From Lentzea alba (GTDB taxonomy: Bacteria; Actinomycetota; Actinomycetes; Mycobacteriales; Pseudonocardiaceae), in assembly GCF_011067745.1 (NCBI RefSeq), contig NZ_JAAMPJ010000008.1:124001-188000 (forward strand): DNA of 64,000 nucleotides, given 5' to 3'. Positions 42,729 through 51,600 of the stretch are shown here, piece after piece. Numbering within the stretch: position 1 is the stretch's first letter; each line of letters starts with the position of its first letter. The notes below the pieces were generated by a model. That model was not told the origin of the DNA. It did no database searches and saw only the letters and a list, made by a program, of their open reading frames with translations. Made by a program: the position numbers and the translations under genes.

Positions 42729-43385
42729 GTGAGCACAGACGCCCTGCCGAGCCTCGACCGTTCGACCCTGCGGGAGCGGGCGCTGGTGGTGCTGCGGTCC
42801 GCGATCTTCTCCGGGCAGTACGCGCCGGGCGACCACCTCGGCGAGGTCGAGATCGCGAGCCGTCTGTCGATCAGCCGGGGCACGGTCCGCGAGGCACTGC
42901 GCCACCTCGAACAGGAGGGGCTGGTCACGGCTGGGTTGCGGGGCATGTTGCGGGTCCGCGTGCTGTCGCCGGACGAGGTACGTGAGCTGTATCGGGTGCG
43001 CGGTGCCCTGGAGGCGCTGGCGGTCACCGAGCTCATCGCGTCGCCGCGCCGGCAGGAGGCGGTCGGGGCGCTGGAAGCGGCGCTGGTGAAGCTGAACGGC
43101 GCGACCGGCCTCGTCGAGCGGATCGATCTCGACCTCGGGTTCCACGCGCTGCTCTGCGAGCTGTCCGGCAACACCATGCTGCTCAAGGCGTGGCGGCAGC
43201 TGGAAGGACCGACGCGGGTGGTCGTCATGAGTGCCGCGGCCGGACAGGACCGCGAGGTCACGCTGTCCGCTGATCATCACCGGCCGATCGTGCGCGCGAT
43301 CGAGCAGGGTGACGCGCAGGCCGCGCGGGCGGTCATCGACGAGCACATGCTGGAAGCGGCCGAGAGGCTGACCGTCCAGTCCTGA
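42729..43385 (+). CDS. GntR family regulator, FadR/FCD subfamily
   Basis: A 218-residue regulator: winged helix at about residues 10-75 with LSISRGTVREALRHLEQEGL, then an all-helical FCD ligand domain (ELYRVRGALEALAVTELI; metal-type His in DLGFHALLCELSGN, DHHRPIVRAI and IDEHMLEAAERL). FCD domains usually bind a carboxylate or sugar acid through a metal. GTG at 42729 is the start. It precedes and probably represses the transporter/transketolase/SDR operon, and similar operator motifs lie before both its own gene and the operon. Confidence 0.92.
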   Translation: MSTDALPSLDRSTLRERALVVLRSAIFSGQYAPGDHLGEVEIASRLSISRGTVREALRHLEQEGLVTAGLRGMLRVRVLSPDEVRELYRVRGALEALAVTELIASPRRQEAVGALEAALVKLNGATGLVERIDLDLGFHALLCELSGNTMLLKAWRQLEGPTRVVVMSAAAGQDREVTLSADHHRPIVRAIEQGDAQAARAVIDEHMLEAAERLTVQS

Positions 43386-43414
43386 TCACCGAGCTGATCG
43401 ATCGGGGTGGCGCC

Positions 43415-43490
43415 TCGACTGTTGGGTGTTGACAGTCGAACACTCAGACGCGCAGACTCCCTCCCAACACTCGACTGTTGACACTCAACA
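43415..43490 (+). promoter_or_regulatory. GntR operator cluster ahead of the transporter operon
   Basis: TCGACTGT (43415-43422) and its complement ACAGTCGA (43432-43439) form a perfect inverted repeat with a nine-base spacer. TCGACTGT recurs at 43471-43478 within ACTCGACTGTTGACACTC, and AACACTC/AACACT flank both. Three copies of the core within 65 bases imply cooperative repressor binding over the operon promoter. Confidence 0.65.
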
Positions 43491-43508
43491 CTGAGCAAGG
43501 AGGCTCGC

Positions 43509-44828
43509 GTGGAGAGTTCTCAGAGACTTGCCGACGGCAGCCCTCAGAAGATGCGGGTCGCCGTCGGCTGCGGAATCGGCGCGACCATCGAGACCTACGA
43601 CTTCATCGGGTTCGGGACGGCCGCCGCGCTCTACTTCGGCCACGCGTTCTTCCCGTCGTCCGACCCGCTGTCGGCGTCGCTGCTCTCGTTCGCCACGCTC
43701 GGCATCGGGTTCGCGGTACGCCCGATCGGCGGGATCATCGCCGGCCACCTCGGTGACCGGATCGGGCGCAAGCCGGTGCTGGTCGCGTCGTTGTTGCTGA
43801 TGGGCGTGGCGACGGTGCTGATCGGCTGTCTGCCCACCTACGAGACGGTGGGCGTGCTGGCCCCGGTGCTGCTCGTCGCCGTGCGCGTCGTGCAGGGGCT
43901 CGCGTTCGGCGCCGAGTGGGGCGGCGCGATCCTGATGACGTTCGAGCACGCGCCGCAGCGGCGAAAAGGGCTGTACACCGGCATCACCCAGGCAGGCTTC
44001 CCGGTCGGGTTGCTGCTCGCGAACCTCGCGTTCCTGTTCAGCGCGCAGCTGCCCGGCACGTGGGCGTGGCGGTTGCCGTTCCTGCTGTCCGCGGTGCTGA
44101 TCGTCGTCGGGATCCTGATCCGGCTCAAGATCGACGAGTCGCCGGAGTTCGAGGAGCTCAAGGAATCCGGTCAGCGCGCGAAGAACCCGCTGTGGGAGGT
44201 CCTGCGCGACGACTGGCGCAACGTGCTGCGGGCCTTCTGCCTGCGGATCGCGGAGACGGCGGGCTACGCGGTGTCGGTCACGTTCATGCTGTCCTACCTG
44301 AAGATGGGCGACGAACCGCTGGTGTCCGGCTCGCTCAGCCTGTTCGCGCTCACCACCGCGGCGGCCGTCGGCATCGCGGCGACCACGTTGTGGGGGCACG
44401 CGTCGGACCACGTCGGGCGCCGGCCGATCTACCTGCTCGGCTGCCTGATCACGCTCGCCTGGGGCGTGCCGCTGTTCCTGACGGTGAACACCGGTGCGGC
44501 GGCGCTGATCGTGGTCGCGTTCGTCATCAGCTACGCGGTCTGCCAGAACTCGCTGGCCGGGGTGCAGGGCGCGTGGTTCTCGGAGTTGTTCGACACCAGG
44601 ACCCGCACGGCGGGAGTGTCGCTGGCCTACCAGATCTCGGCGGTCGTCTCCGGGTTCACCCCGCTGATCGCGACGGCGCTCTACGCGGGCACCGGGTGGA
44701 TCGGGCCGGCCCTGCTGTTCTCCGGCTACGGACTTCTGGGACTGCTCGCCGCGACCACCACGCGCGAGACGTGGGGACCCGCCCAGCGGCAGAACGTGGT
44801 GACACGAAAGGAAGAAGCGGTTGTCTGA
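43509..44828 (+). CDS. MFS transporter, metabolite:H+ symporter (MHS) type
   Basis: A 439-residue, 12-helix carrier. The MHS start IGATIETYDFIGFGTAAAL, the loop signature GHLGDRIGRKPVLVASL between helices 2 and 3, and RVVQGLAFGAEWGGAILM are clear; WGHASDHVGRRPIYL repeats the motif in the second half. MHS carriers import carboxylates or polyols with protons. GTG at 43509 follows AAGGAGG. It overlaps the transketolase N-subunit by eight bases, tying its substrate to that pathway. Confidence 0.92.
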   Translation: MESSQRLADGSPQKMRVAVGCGIGATIETYDFIGFGTAAALYFGHAFFPSSDPLSASLLSFATLGIGFAVRPIGGIIAGHLGDRIGRKPVLVASLLLMGVATVLIGCLPTYETVGVLAPVLLVAVRVVQGLAFGAEWGGAILMTFEHAPQRRKGLYTGITQAGFPVGLLLANLAFLFSAQLPGTWAWRLPFLLSAVLIVVGILIRLKIDESPEFEELKESGQRAKNPLWEVLRDDWRNVLRAFCLRIAETAGYAVSVTFMLSYLKMGDEPLVSGSLSLFALTTAAAVGIAATTLWGHASDHVGRRPIYLLGCLITLAWGVPLFLTVNTGAAALIVVAFVISYAVCQNSLAGVQGAWFSELFDTRTRTAGVSLAYQISAVVSGFTPLIATALYAGTGWIGPALLFSGYGLLGLLAATTTRETWGPAQRQNVVTRKEEAVV

Positions 44829-45645
44829 GCGAGTGCGCCGGCTCCAGGAGTCGGCACGGCGGATCCGGCGGTACGCGCTCGACATGGGGGAGGTGCAGGG
44901 CCAGGGCTACATCGGCCAGGCGCTGGGCGTCGCCGACGTGCTGGCCGTGGCCTACGGCGATCAGCTGAGGTTCCGCCCGGACGACCCGGAGTGGGACGGC
45001 CGCGACCGGTTCCTGTTGTCCATCGGGCACTACGCCATCGCGCTGTACGCGGCGCTCGCCGAGGCCGGTGTGCTCGACGTGGCGGAGTTGCGGACCTACG
45101 GCTGTGACGACTCCCGCCTGCCGATGTCCGGGATGGCCTCGTACACGCCGGGCATGGAGATCTCCGGGGGATCGCTCGGCCACGGACTGGGCGTCGCCAC
45201 CGGCATGGCGCTCGGTCTGCGGTACCGGGGCAGCGACGCGCGGGTGTTCACCCTGCTCTCCGACGGTGAACTGGACGAGGGCTCCACCTGGGAGGCCGCG
45301 CTCGCATGCGCGCACCACGGCCTCGGCAACGTCACGGCGATCGTCGACGTCAACGCGTTGCAGGCGGACGGCCCGACTGCTGGTGTCTTGCGCACGGAAC
45401 CGTTGCTGGACAAGTGGAAGTCGTTCGGCTGGCGTGCGGTGAGGGTCGACGGCAACGACATCGGTCAGCTGGTCACCGCGTTCGACCTGCTCGCCGAACA
45501 CCGCGCCGCGCCCTCCGTGCTGATCTGCGACACCAAGATCGGCCACGGCGTGCCGTTCCTCGAAACCAGGCCCAAAGCCCACTTCATGCCCGTCGAGCCG
45601 CACGAGTGGCAGCTCGCCCGCGAGGCGCTGGAGGTTCCCGCATGA
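44821..45645 (+). CDS. Split transketolase, N-terminal (ThDP-binding) subunit
   Basis: A 274-residue subunit equal to the PP domain of transketolase. The ThDP motif is LLSDGELDEGSTWEAAL with IVDVNALQADG; GGSLGHGLGVATGMA carries the conserved active-site His. TTG at 44821 overlaps the transporter stop. With the C-terminal subunit it transfers two-carbon ketol units between sugars. Split transketolases are used in specialised sugar catabolism (for example apulose phosphate or sulfosugar routes), but the donor here is unknown. Confidence 0.93.
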   Translation: MSERVRRLQESARRIRRYALDMGEVQGQGYIGQALGVADVLAVAYGDQLRFRPDDPEWDGRDRFLLSIGHYAIALYAALAEAGVLDVAELRTYGCDDSRLPMSGMASYTPGMEISGGSLGHGLGVATGMALGLRYRGSDARVFTLLSDGELDEGSTWEAALACAHHGLGNVTAIVDVNALQADGPTAGVLRTEPLLDKWKSFGWRAVRVDGNDIGQLVTAFDLLAEHRAAPSVLICDTKIGHGVPFLETRPKAHFMPVEPHEWQLAREALEVPA

Positions 45646-46628
45646 CGACCCCGACGAAGAGGCTCACCACCTCGGCGATGATCGCCTCGTTCGCCGACGA
45701 GGGCCAGCGCACCGCGAAGGCGCCGTTCGGTCAGGCACTGGTCCGGCTCGCACAGGAGCGCACCGACGTCGTGGGCCTGTCCGCCGACCTCGCCAAGTAC
45801 ACCGACATGCACGTGTTCCGCGAGGCGTTCCCGGAGCGGTTCTTCCAGATGGGCATGGCGGAGCAGGTGATGCTCGGTGCCGCGGCGGGGATGGCCGAGG
45901 TCGGGCTGGTGCCGTTCGCGTCGACCTACTCGGTGTTCGCGACTCGGCGTGCGTACGACTTCCTGTGCCTGGACATCGCCGAACCGGCGTTGAACGTCAA
46001 CGTTGTGGGAGCGCTGCCAGGGCTGACGACCGGGTACGGGCCGAGCCACCAGGCCACCGAGGACCTCGCGATCCTGCGGGCGATGCCGAACCTGACGATC
46101 GTCGACCCGTGCGACTCGCTCGACATCGAGCAGGCCGTGCCCGCGCTCGCCGCGGCACCCGGCCCCACCTACATGAGGTTGTTGCGCGGCAACGTGCCGA
46201 CGGTGCTCGACGAGTACGACTACACGTTCGAACTCGGCAAAGCCGCGCTGCTGCGTCCTGGCCGGGACGTGCTCATGATCTCCACCGGACTCATGACCAT
46301 GCGCGCACTCCAAGCAGCGCGACAACTTGAGCGTGACCACGTCGACGTCGCCGTGCTGCACGCGCCGACCATCAAGCCGTTCGACACCGGGACGGTCCTG
46401 CGGGAAACGGCGGGCGAACGGCTCGTTGTCACCCTGGAGAACCACTCGGTGGTGGGCGGTCTCGCCGAGTCGGTGGCCTCCTGCCTGGCGTTCGCGGGAC
46501 GAGGCAGGCGAATCGTGCCGATCGCGCTGCCGGACGAGTTCCTCGCCGCGGGTGCGCTGCCGACCCTGCACGACCGCTACGGCCTGTCCGTCGACGCCAT
46601 CACCGCGCGCGTGCGCGCCGAACTCTGA
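45642..46628 (+). CDS. Split transketolase, C-terminal subunit
   Basis: A 328-residue subunit with the pyrimidine domain and the C-terminal domain. QMGMAEQVMLGAAAGMAEVG contains the catalytic Glu that activates ThDP; TTGYGPSHQATEDLAILRAM and the end domain TLENHSVVGGLAESVA are conserved. It overlaps the N-subunit stop by four bases (ATGA), so the two are made in equal amounts. See the N-subunit for pathway considerations. Confidence 0.93.
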   Translation: MTTPTKRLTTSAMIASFADEGQRTAKAPFGQALVRLAQERTDVVGLSADLAKYTDMHVFREAFPERFFQMGMAEQVMLGAAAGMAEVGLVPFASTYSVFATRRAYDFLCLDIAEPALNVNVVGALPGLTTGYGPSHQATEDLAILRAMPNLTIVDPCDSLDIEQAVPALAAAPGPTYMRLLRGNVPTVLDEYDYTFELGKAALLRPGRDVLMISTGLMTMRALQAARQLERDHVDVAVLHAPTIKPFDTGTVLRETAGERLVVTLENHSVVGGLAESVASCLAFAGRGRRIVPIALPDEFLAAGALPTLHDRYGLSVDAITARVRAEL

Positions 46629-46642
46629 GCAGGAGAGCCCTC

Positions 46643-47401
46643 ATGACCCCCATACGCACCGCTGTGATCACCGGCGCGGCGTCCGAACGCGGCATCGGCA
46701 GGGCCACGGCCCACGCACTGGCCGCGGCCGGGTGGGAGATCGCGGTCCTCGATCTCGACGAGGCCGGCGCGAAGGCCGCCGCCGACGAGGTCTCCGGTCT
46801 CCACGGCGTGCGTGCGATCGGCTTGCGCGCCAACGTGACCGATCGCGACGAGGTGGACGCCGCAGTGTCCACAGTGGAGTCGACGCTGGCACCGATCGGG
46901 GCGCTGGTGAACAACGCGGGCATCACCTCGCCGGTGCGCTTCCTCGACGTCGACGACACCGAGTGGGACCGGGTGTTCGAGGTGAACGTCCGCGGCAGCT
47001 ATCTGATGACGCGGCGGATCGCTCCGGGCATGGCCGAGCGCGAGTTCGGCCGGATCGTCATGCTGTCGTCGGTGTCGGCGGAACGCGGCGGCGGTGTGTT
47101 CGGCGGCGTCGCCTACTCGGCGGCCAAGGCCGCGCTGCTCGGGTTCTCCCGTGCGCTGGCGCGGGAACTCGGCCCGAACGGTGTCACGGTCAACTCCGTC
47201 GCGCCCGGCCTCATCGACACCGACATCACCGCGGGCAAGCTGTCCGACGAGCGCAAGGCCGTGATGGTGGCCGGCATCCCCGTCCAGCGCACCGGCGCCG
47301 TTGCCGATGTCGCCGACGTCATCGCGTTCCTGTGCCGTCCGGACACCGGCTACGTCACCGGCGCCACCTACGACGTCAACGGCGGTTCGCACATCCACTG
47401 A
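46643..47401 (+). CDS. Short-chain dehydrogenase/reductase of the transketolase operon
   Basis: A 252-residue classical SDR. The NAD(P)-binding motif is the slightly expanded TGAASERGIGRATA, the NNAG is LVNNAGITSPV, and the active site is Ser in MLSSVSAERGG with Tyr/Lys in YSAAKAALLG. ATG at 46643 follows AGGAGAG. As last gene of the operon it probably oxidises the imported alcohol or polyol to a keto form, or reduces the product. Asp in AVLDLDEAG after the second strand suggests NAD preference. Confidence 0.92.
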   Translation: MTPIRTAVITGAASERGIGRATAHALAAAGWEIAVLDLDEAGAKAAADEVSGLHGVRAIGLRANVTDRDEVDAAVSTVESTLAPIGALVNNAGITSPVRFLDVDDTEWDRVFEVNVRGSYLMTRRIAPGMAEREFGRIVMLSSVSAERGGGVFGGVAYSAAKAALLGFSRALARELGPNGVTVNSVAPGLIDTDITAGKLSDERKAVMVAGIPVQRTGAVADVADVIAFLCRPDTGYVTGATYDVNGGSHIH

Positions 47402-47437
47402 ACGCGGAAGAGGCGGGCCGGACCGCCTCTTCCGCGT
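47402..47437. terminator. Bidirectional terminator between the SDR gene and lipA
   Basis: ACGCGGAAGAGGCGG (47402-47416) and its exact complement (47423-47437) form a 15-bp stem with loop GCCGGA, directly between the two convergent stops. Confidence 0.92.
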
Positions 47438-47441
47438 GGAC

Positions 47442-48446
47442 TCAGCGGGGTGCGAGCAGGCTGGTGATCTCCTGCGACGCCGACACGGTCAGCAGGTGCT
47501 GGAGGTTCTCCGGGAGGTCCTCACCGCGCGCCTGCTTCGCCTGCGCGTAGAGGCGGCCGGCGCGGTAGGAGGAGCGCACCAGCGGACCCGCCATCACACC
47601 GAGGAAGCCGATCTTCTCGGCCATCTCCTTGTGCTCGACGAACTCCTCCGGCTTCACCCAGCGCTCGACCGGGTGGTGGCGCGGGGAGGGGCGCAGGTAC
47701 TGCGTGATGGTGATGATGTCGCAGCCCGCGTCGTAGAGGTCGTTGAGCGCCTCGGTGACCTCCTCGGGGGTCTCGCCCATGCCGAGGATCAGGTTCGACT
47801 TGGTGACCAGGCCGAACTCACGGGCCTTGGTGATGACCTCGAGGGACCGCTCGTAGCGGAACGCTGGGCGGATGCGCTTGAAGATCCGCGGGACGGTCTC
47901 CAGGTTGTGCGCGAGCACCTCGGGACGGGACTCGAAGACCTCGGCCAGCTGCTCCGGGACCGCGTTGAAGTCCGGGATCAGCAGCTCGACGCCGGTGCCG
48001 GGGTTCATCTCGTGGATCTGACGGACCGTCTCGGCGTACAGCCACGCGCCGCCGTCGGCCAGGTCGTCCCGGGCGACGCCGGTGACGGTGGAGTAGCGCA
48101 GGCCCATCGCCTGGACCGACTCGGCGACCCGGCGGGGCTCGTCGCGGTCGAGGTCGGCGGGCTTGCCCGTGTCGATCTGGCAGAAGTCGCAGCGCCGGGT
48201 GCACTGCTCGCCGCCGATCAGGAACGTGGCCTCGCGGTCTTCCCAGCACTCGTAGATGTTGGGACAGCCGGCCTCTTCGCAGACCGTGTGCAGGCCCTCG
48301 CGCTTGACCAGACCCTTGAGCTCCCGGTACTCGGGGCCCATCTTCGCCCGCGTCTTGATCCACGAGGGCTTCTTCTCGATCGGCGTCTGGCTGTTGCGGA
48401 CCTCGAGCCGCAGCAGCTTCCGACCCTCAGGTACCACAGTCACCAC
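47442..48446 (-). CDS. lipA: Lipoyl synthase
   Basis: A 334-residue radical-SAM enzyme that inserts two sulfurs into octanoyl groups on E2 and H proteins. The auxiliary cluster Cys residues are in [14 protein letters not shown], and the SAM cluster CxxxCxxC in [14 protein letters not shown]; the C-terminal Ser ligand is in [11 protein letters not shown] at 48446 or 48437 could start it; both follow the GGGTGAGG stretch. lipB is not in the window. It supplies the cofactor needed by the pyruvate dehydrogenase complex that includes AceE. Confidence 0.97.
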   Translation of the reverse strand: MVTVVPEGRKLLRLEVRNSQTPIEKKPSWIKTRAKMGPEYRELKGLVKREGLHTVCEEAGCPNIYECWEDREATFLIGGEQCTRRCDFCQIDTGKPADLDRDEPRRVAESVQAMGLRYSTVTGVARDDLADGGAWLYAETVRQIHEMNPGTGVELLIPDFNAVPEQLAEVFESRPEVLAHNLETVPRIFKRIRPAFRYERSLEVITKAREFGLVTKSNLILGMGETPEEVTEALNDLYDAGCDIITITQYLRPSPRHHPVERWVKPEEFVEHKEMAEKIGFLGVMAGPLVRSSYRAGRLYAQAKQARGEDLPENLQHLLTVSASQEITSLLAPR

Positions 48447-48631
48447 CTCACCCTACGCTGCGCCGTCGCGTGTCCGGCGTCACGCACGTCTCACCGAGGA
48501 TAAGTGCCAGAACCGGGCTTCCGGTCGAGGATTCGTTGTTCACGATCTGTTGTTAACGCACGTCGCGTCGAACATGAACAACATCGGCCGGACGAAGATG
48601 TGCGCAGCCCGGAGGTGACGACCGGGCCCCG

Positions 48632-48669
48632 CCGGCGCCTTCCCAACTCCCCCCAGGCGAGGGCGCCGG
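48632..48669 (-). terminator. Hairpin after the SDR gene
   Basis: CCGGCGCC (48632-48639) and GGCGCCGG (48662-48669) form an 8-bp stem with a 22-base loop, five bases past the SDR stop. The remaining bases up to lipA show no gene. Confidence 0.5.
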
Positions 48670-48673
48670 CACC

Positions 48674-49564
48674 TCAGGGCAGGTCGGGCGTGATGCCGGT
48701 CAACTTGATCGTGAGATCCCAGAGACGGCTCGCGGCGAGGTCGTCCCGGGCAGCGGCGGTCATCCGCGCGACGGTGGGGTGACCGCGGTACCCGTTGAAG
48801 CTGTCCGGGCCGTAGTACTCGCCACCGCGCGCGTCGGGGGACGTCGCCGCGTAGAGCTGCGGCAGCGCGCCCATCTCGACGGACTGCGAGAACAGGTGGC
48901 TGATCTTGCCGCCGATCCGCAGGAACAACGACCTGTGCGCGTCGGCCATGTTGTTGGTCAGCTCGGTGACCGTCACGCCGGGATGTGCCGCGATGGACGT
49001 GACGTCCGATGAACGGCGCTCCAACTCGCGCGCGAACAAGATGTTGGCGAGCTTCGACTGGCCGTACGAGCCGCGGAGGGTGTACGCGCGACGCTCCCAG
49101 TTCGGGTCGTCGAAGTCGATGCGGCCGTACTGGTGCGCGAGAGAGGCGACAGTGACGACGCGTGCGCCCGGACGTTGCCTCAGTGCGGGCAGCAGCAGCC
49201 ATGTCAGCGCCGCGTGACCCAGGTGGTTGGTGCCGAACTGGCGCTCGAAGCCGTCGACGGTCTTGCCGAGCGGGACGGCCATGATGCCCGCGTTGTTGAT
49301 GAGCACGTCGAGCTGGTCGACCTGCTCGGCCGCGGCGCGCACCGAGCTGAGGTCGGCGAGGTCGAGTTCGAGGACCTCGGCCGACCCCTGCACGGCTCGC
49401 CGCGCCTCTTGACCTCGTTGGACGGAGCGACACCCCATGATCACGTGGGCCCCTCTGCCCGCGAGCACCTGGGCGGTGCGCAGGCCGAGACCGGAGTTCG
49501 CACCGGTCACCAGGACGATGCGGCCGGTCTGGTCGGGGATGTCGGCTTCGGTCCAACGACTCAT
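48674..49564 (-). CDS. Short-chain dehydrogenase (retinol dehydrogenase/protochlorophyllide reductase-like)
   Basis: A 296-residue SDR. Cofactor motif VTGANSGLGLRTAQ followed by MGCRSVQRG indicates NADPH use; LINNAGIMAVP, the Ser in VVTVASLAH and YGQSKLANILFAREL supply the active site. This subgroup reduces or oxidises diverse lipophilic alcohols and is abundant in actinomycetes. ATG at 49564 overlaps the stop of the upstream 102-residue gene (ATGA). The pair is divergent from a TetR gene with two operators between, so it is probably the regulated target. Confidence 0.92.
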   Translation of the reverse strand: MSRWTEADIPDQTGRIVLVTGANSGLGLRTAQVLAGRGAHVIMGCRSVQRGQEARRAVQGSAEVLELDLADLSSVRAAAEQVDQLDVLINNAGIMAVPLGKTVDGFERQFGTNHLGHAALTWLLLPALRQRPGARVVTVASLAHQYGRIDFDDPNWERRAYTLRGSYGQSKLANILFARELERRSSDVTSIAAHPGVTVTELTNNMADAHRSLFLRIGGKISHLFSQSVEMGALPQLYAATSPDARGGEYYGPDSFNGYRGHPTVARMTAAARDDLAASRLWDLTIKLTGITPDLP

Positions 49565-49869
49565 GGAGTCATTCCTACCGTCCGGTAACTGCCGAGCGAT
49601 AGGTGTGCGTCGAGCACGGCACGCAACACCGGCTCGTCGGCGGCCAGTTCCGCGGTGACGACGTGCTCGTCCACCGGGCCTTCCAGCGCGGCGGCCTCCA
49701 TGCGGGCGGTCAGCTTGTTCTGCCAGCGGTGGTCGAGTGCCAGCAGCAGTTCGTGCAGCGATCCGAACACGTCCGGATCCACGATCAGCGGAGCGGACGG
49801 GTCGCGACGGGCGTCGCGCAGCACGGCGTCGAGCGCGTCACGGCGGCGGTAGTGGTCTGTCCAGCCCAT
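49561..49869 (-). CDS. Hypothetical protein, 102 residues
   Basis: A small helical soluble protein starting MGWTDHYRRRDALDAVL, with a central LHELLLALDHRWQNKLTARM helix and an acidic end. GTACGAGAC with GGGGG upstream supports ATG at 49869. It is translationally coupled to the SDR gene. I do not recognise a named family, though similar about 100-residue proteins commonly sit beside TetR genes in actinomycetes. Confidence 0.75.
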   Translation of the reverse strand: MGWTDHYRRRDALDAVLRDARRDPSAPLIVDPDVFGSLHELLLALDHRWQNKLTARMEAAALEGPVDEHVVTAELAADEPVLRAVLDAHLSLGSYRTVGMTP

Positions 49870-49891
49870 GTCTCGTACCCCCGGTCTCTCG

Positions 49892-49941
49892 CATACTCTC
49901 GGTATGACACGACCATACCACCGGTACGTACCGCCGGTATG
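49892..49941. promoter_or_regulatory. Double TetR operator in the divergent promoter
   Basis: CATAC-N5-GTATG at 49892-49906 and a second site with CATACC (49914-49919), the 12-bp perfect palindrome CGGTACGTACCG (49922-49933) and GGTATG (49936-49941). The repeated CATAC/GTATG ends are 22 bases apart. They lie between the divergent SDR pair and tetR and should control both. Confidence 0.75.
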
Positions 49942-49958
49942 TGAGATAGCTTTCGACC

Positions 49959-50549
49959 GTGCGAACACGACGCGCCGAGTACTCGGAGTCGACCAGGCAG
50001 GCGCTCGTCGACAGCGCGGTAGACCTCTTCACCAAACGCGGCTACGCGGGCACCTCCCTCGACGAGGTCGTCAAGCGCGCCCGCGTGACCAAAGGCGCGC
50101 TCTACCACCACTTCAGCGGCAAGCAGGCGTTGTTCGAGGCGGCTTTCACGCAGGTCGAGACCCAGTCGATCGAATCGCTGACCGCGGTGGTCACCGGCGA
50201 GGGCGACGCGTGGGAGACGGCGATCGCGGGTCTGCGCGCGTACGTCCGCAAGTGCCTGGAACCGGAGTACCAGCGGATCATCGTCCACGAGGCGCCGGTC
50301 GTGATGGGCTGGGAACGCTGGCGTGAGGCGGAAGAGCACTTCAGCTTCGGTTTGCTCCGCACGGCCGTGCAGCTGCTCGTGGACGCGGGGGAGATAGAGG
50401 ACCTGCCCGTCGAGATCATGGCCCGGCTGCTGTTCGGAGCACTCTCCGCGAGCGCCAGCACCATCGCGAGCTCGTCCGATCCGAAGCGCACCGGGCGCGA
50501 GGTCGAACGCGCGATCCTGCGGGTTTTGGAGGGTTTGCGCAAGAAGTAG
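49959..50549 (+). CDS. TetR family repressor controlling the divergent SDR pair
   Basis: A 196-residue TetR. The helix-turn-helix is at residues 25-50 with LDEVVKRARVTKGALYHHF, followed by a helical ligand pocket (EPEYQRIIVHEAPVVMGW). GTG at 49959 lies 17 bases after the operator, so autorepression is expected. TetR proteins of the KGALYHHF type commonly regulate an adjacent oxidoreductase or efflux gene. Ligand unknown. Confidence 0.93.
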   Translation: MRTRRAEYSESTRQALVDSAVDLFTKRGYAGTSLDEVVKRARVTKGALYHHFSGKQALFEAAFTQVETQSIESLTAVVTGEGDAWETAIAGLRAYVRKCLEPEYQRIIVHEAPVVMGWERWREAEEHFSFGLLRTAVQLLVDAGEIEDLPVEIMARLLFGALSASASTIASSSDPKRTGREVERAILRVLEGLRKK

Positions 50550-50615
50550 TCGAGTTCGGCCCTAGCGACCGGGCGCACCGTCGATCACCACGCGGACAAC
50601 GAGGTGGTCAGCATC

Positions 50616-51296
50616 ATGATCGAACCGGTCAACACGCGCCTGGGACTCGACGGCAAGATCGCTCTGGTCACGTCGGGAACGCACGGCCTTGGGCTCGCCA
50701 TCGCGAGCAAGCTCTGCGACAACGGCGCACACGTCATCATCACCACGTCCCCCGGCGACGTCGACGCCGAACGCGCCCTGCTCGTGCTCGGGGGCAAGCC
50801 GGGTTCGGCGTCCGTGGTGCCGCTGGACATCCAGGACGAGCACGCGGTGCGGGTGCTCCTCGAACAGGTGAAGCTGGAACGCGGTCGGCTCGACCTGTTC
50901 GTGCATCACGCGGTCTCCCCGGACATGACGCCGCTGCTGAACGTCGTGGAACCGCTCGCGAAGGCGTTCGTCGACGGTGGCCGTGTCGTCATCGCCGGCT
51001 ACACGGTGACGCCCGTGCACGGCGTGATCCGCACGCTGGCGCTGGAGATGGCCTGGTACCGGGTGGCGGTGAACGCGGTCGTGACGACCGTGATCGACAA
51101 CGGCCCGATGAACATCGACCCGGAACTGGTGGACCGGCTCGCGATCAAGAGTCCGTCCGGCCGGGTGACGCTCCCCGAGGACGTGGCGAACGCGGTGGCG
51201 CTGCTGTGCGCCGACGAGGCCGCGTGGATCCAGGGCCAGGTGATCACCGTCGACGGCGGGCTCGAACTGCTGGAGCGGTGGGGAGAGACGCGCTGA
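50616..51296 (+). CDS. SDR-fold protein lacking the Tyr-x3-Lys active site
   Basis: A 226-residue SDR-like protein. The cofactor motif is present though altered (VTSGTHGLGLAIAS) and the C-terminus VALLCADEAAWIQGQVITVDGG is normal for an enoyl-ACP-reductase-like SDR, but the segment after VVIAGYTVTPVHG runs straight into VIRTLALEMAW: the catalytic Tyr-x3-Lys and several residues around it are missing. It is probably inactive as a reductase or uses another mechanism. ATG at 50616 has GAGG ten bases upstream. It follows the tetR gene by 66 bases. Confidence 0.8.
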   Translation: MIEPVNTRLGLDGKIALVTSGTHGLGLAIASKLCDNGAHVIITTSPGDVDAERALLVLGGKPGSASVVPLDIQDEHAVRVLLEQVKLERGRLDLFVHHAVSPDMTPLLNVVEPLAKAFVDGGRVVIAGYTVTPVHGVIRTLALEMAWYRVAVNAVVTTVIDNGPMNIDPELVDRLAIKSPSGRVTLPEDVANAVALLCADEAAWIQGQVITVDGGLELLERWGETR

Positions 51297-51314
51297 ACGA
51301 TTCGCCGAGGCGTT

Positions 51315-51346
51315 CCGGTCCGGCCGATGTCCGTCGGCCGGACCGG
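51315..51346 (+). terminator. Terminator after the SDR-like gene
   Basis: CCGGTCCGGCCGA (51315-51327) and its exact complement (51334-51346) form a 13-bp stem with loop TGTCCG, followed by TTGTCTTGTT, one of the few U-rich tails in this window. The rest of 51347-51600 is moderately AT-rich and must hold the response-regulator promoter; GTCTAT (about 51432) and ATAGAC (about 51473) are complementary. Confidence 0.92.
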
Positions 51347-51600
51347 TTGTCTTGTTCATCGGACGCGATGCGGGAGTCGTATTGCCGATATGGCCGGCCG
51401 CTGGAGTTCCGCTGGTGCGTGACCGGAGTCGTGTCTATGTGTCAGCGTGCCGTGACTGGACGTCATCAGCCTATAGACGTTGTGAATTATCTCTAGCGCA
51501 TTCGGAGTAGTAAAAGGCGAGCTGCGCTCAAATGCTTGTCCGGTACGGTCACCGAGTGTAAAACTCGAAAAGTGGACAGGGGGACCGCGCAAGGGGGCTG

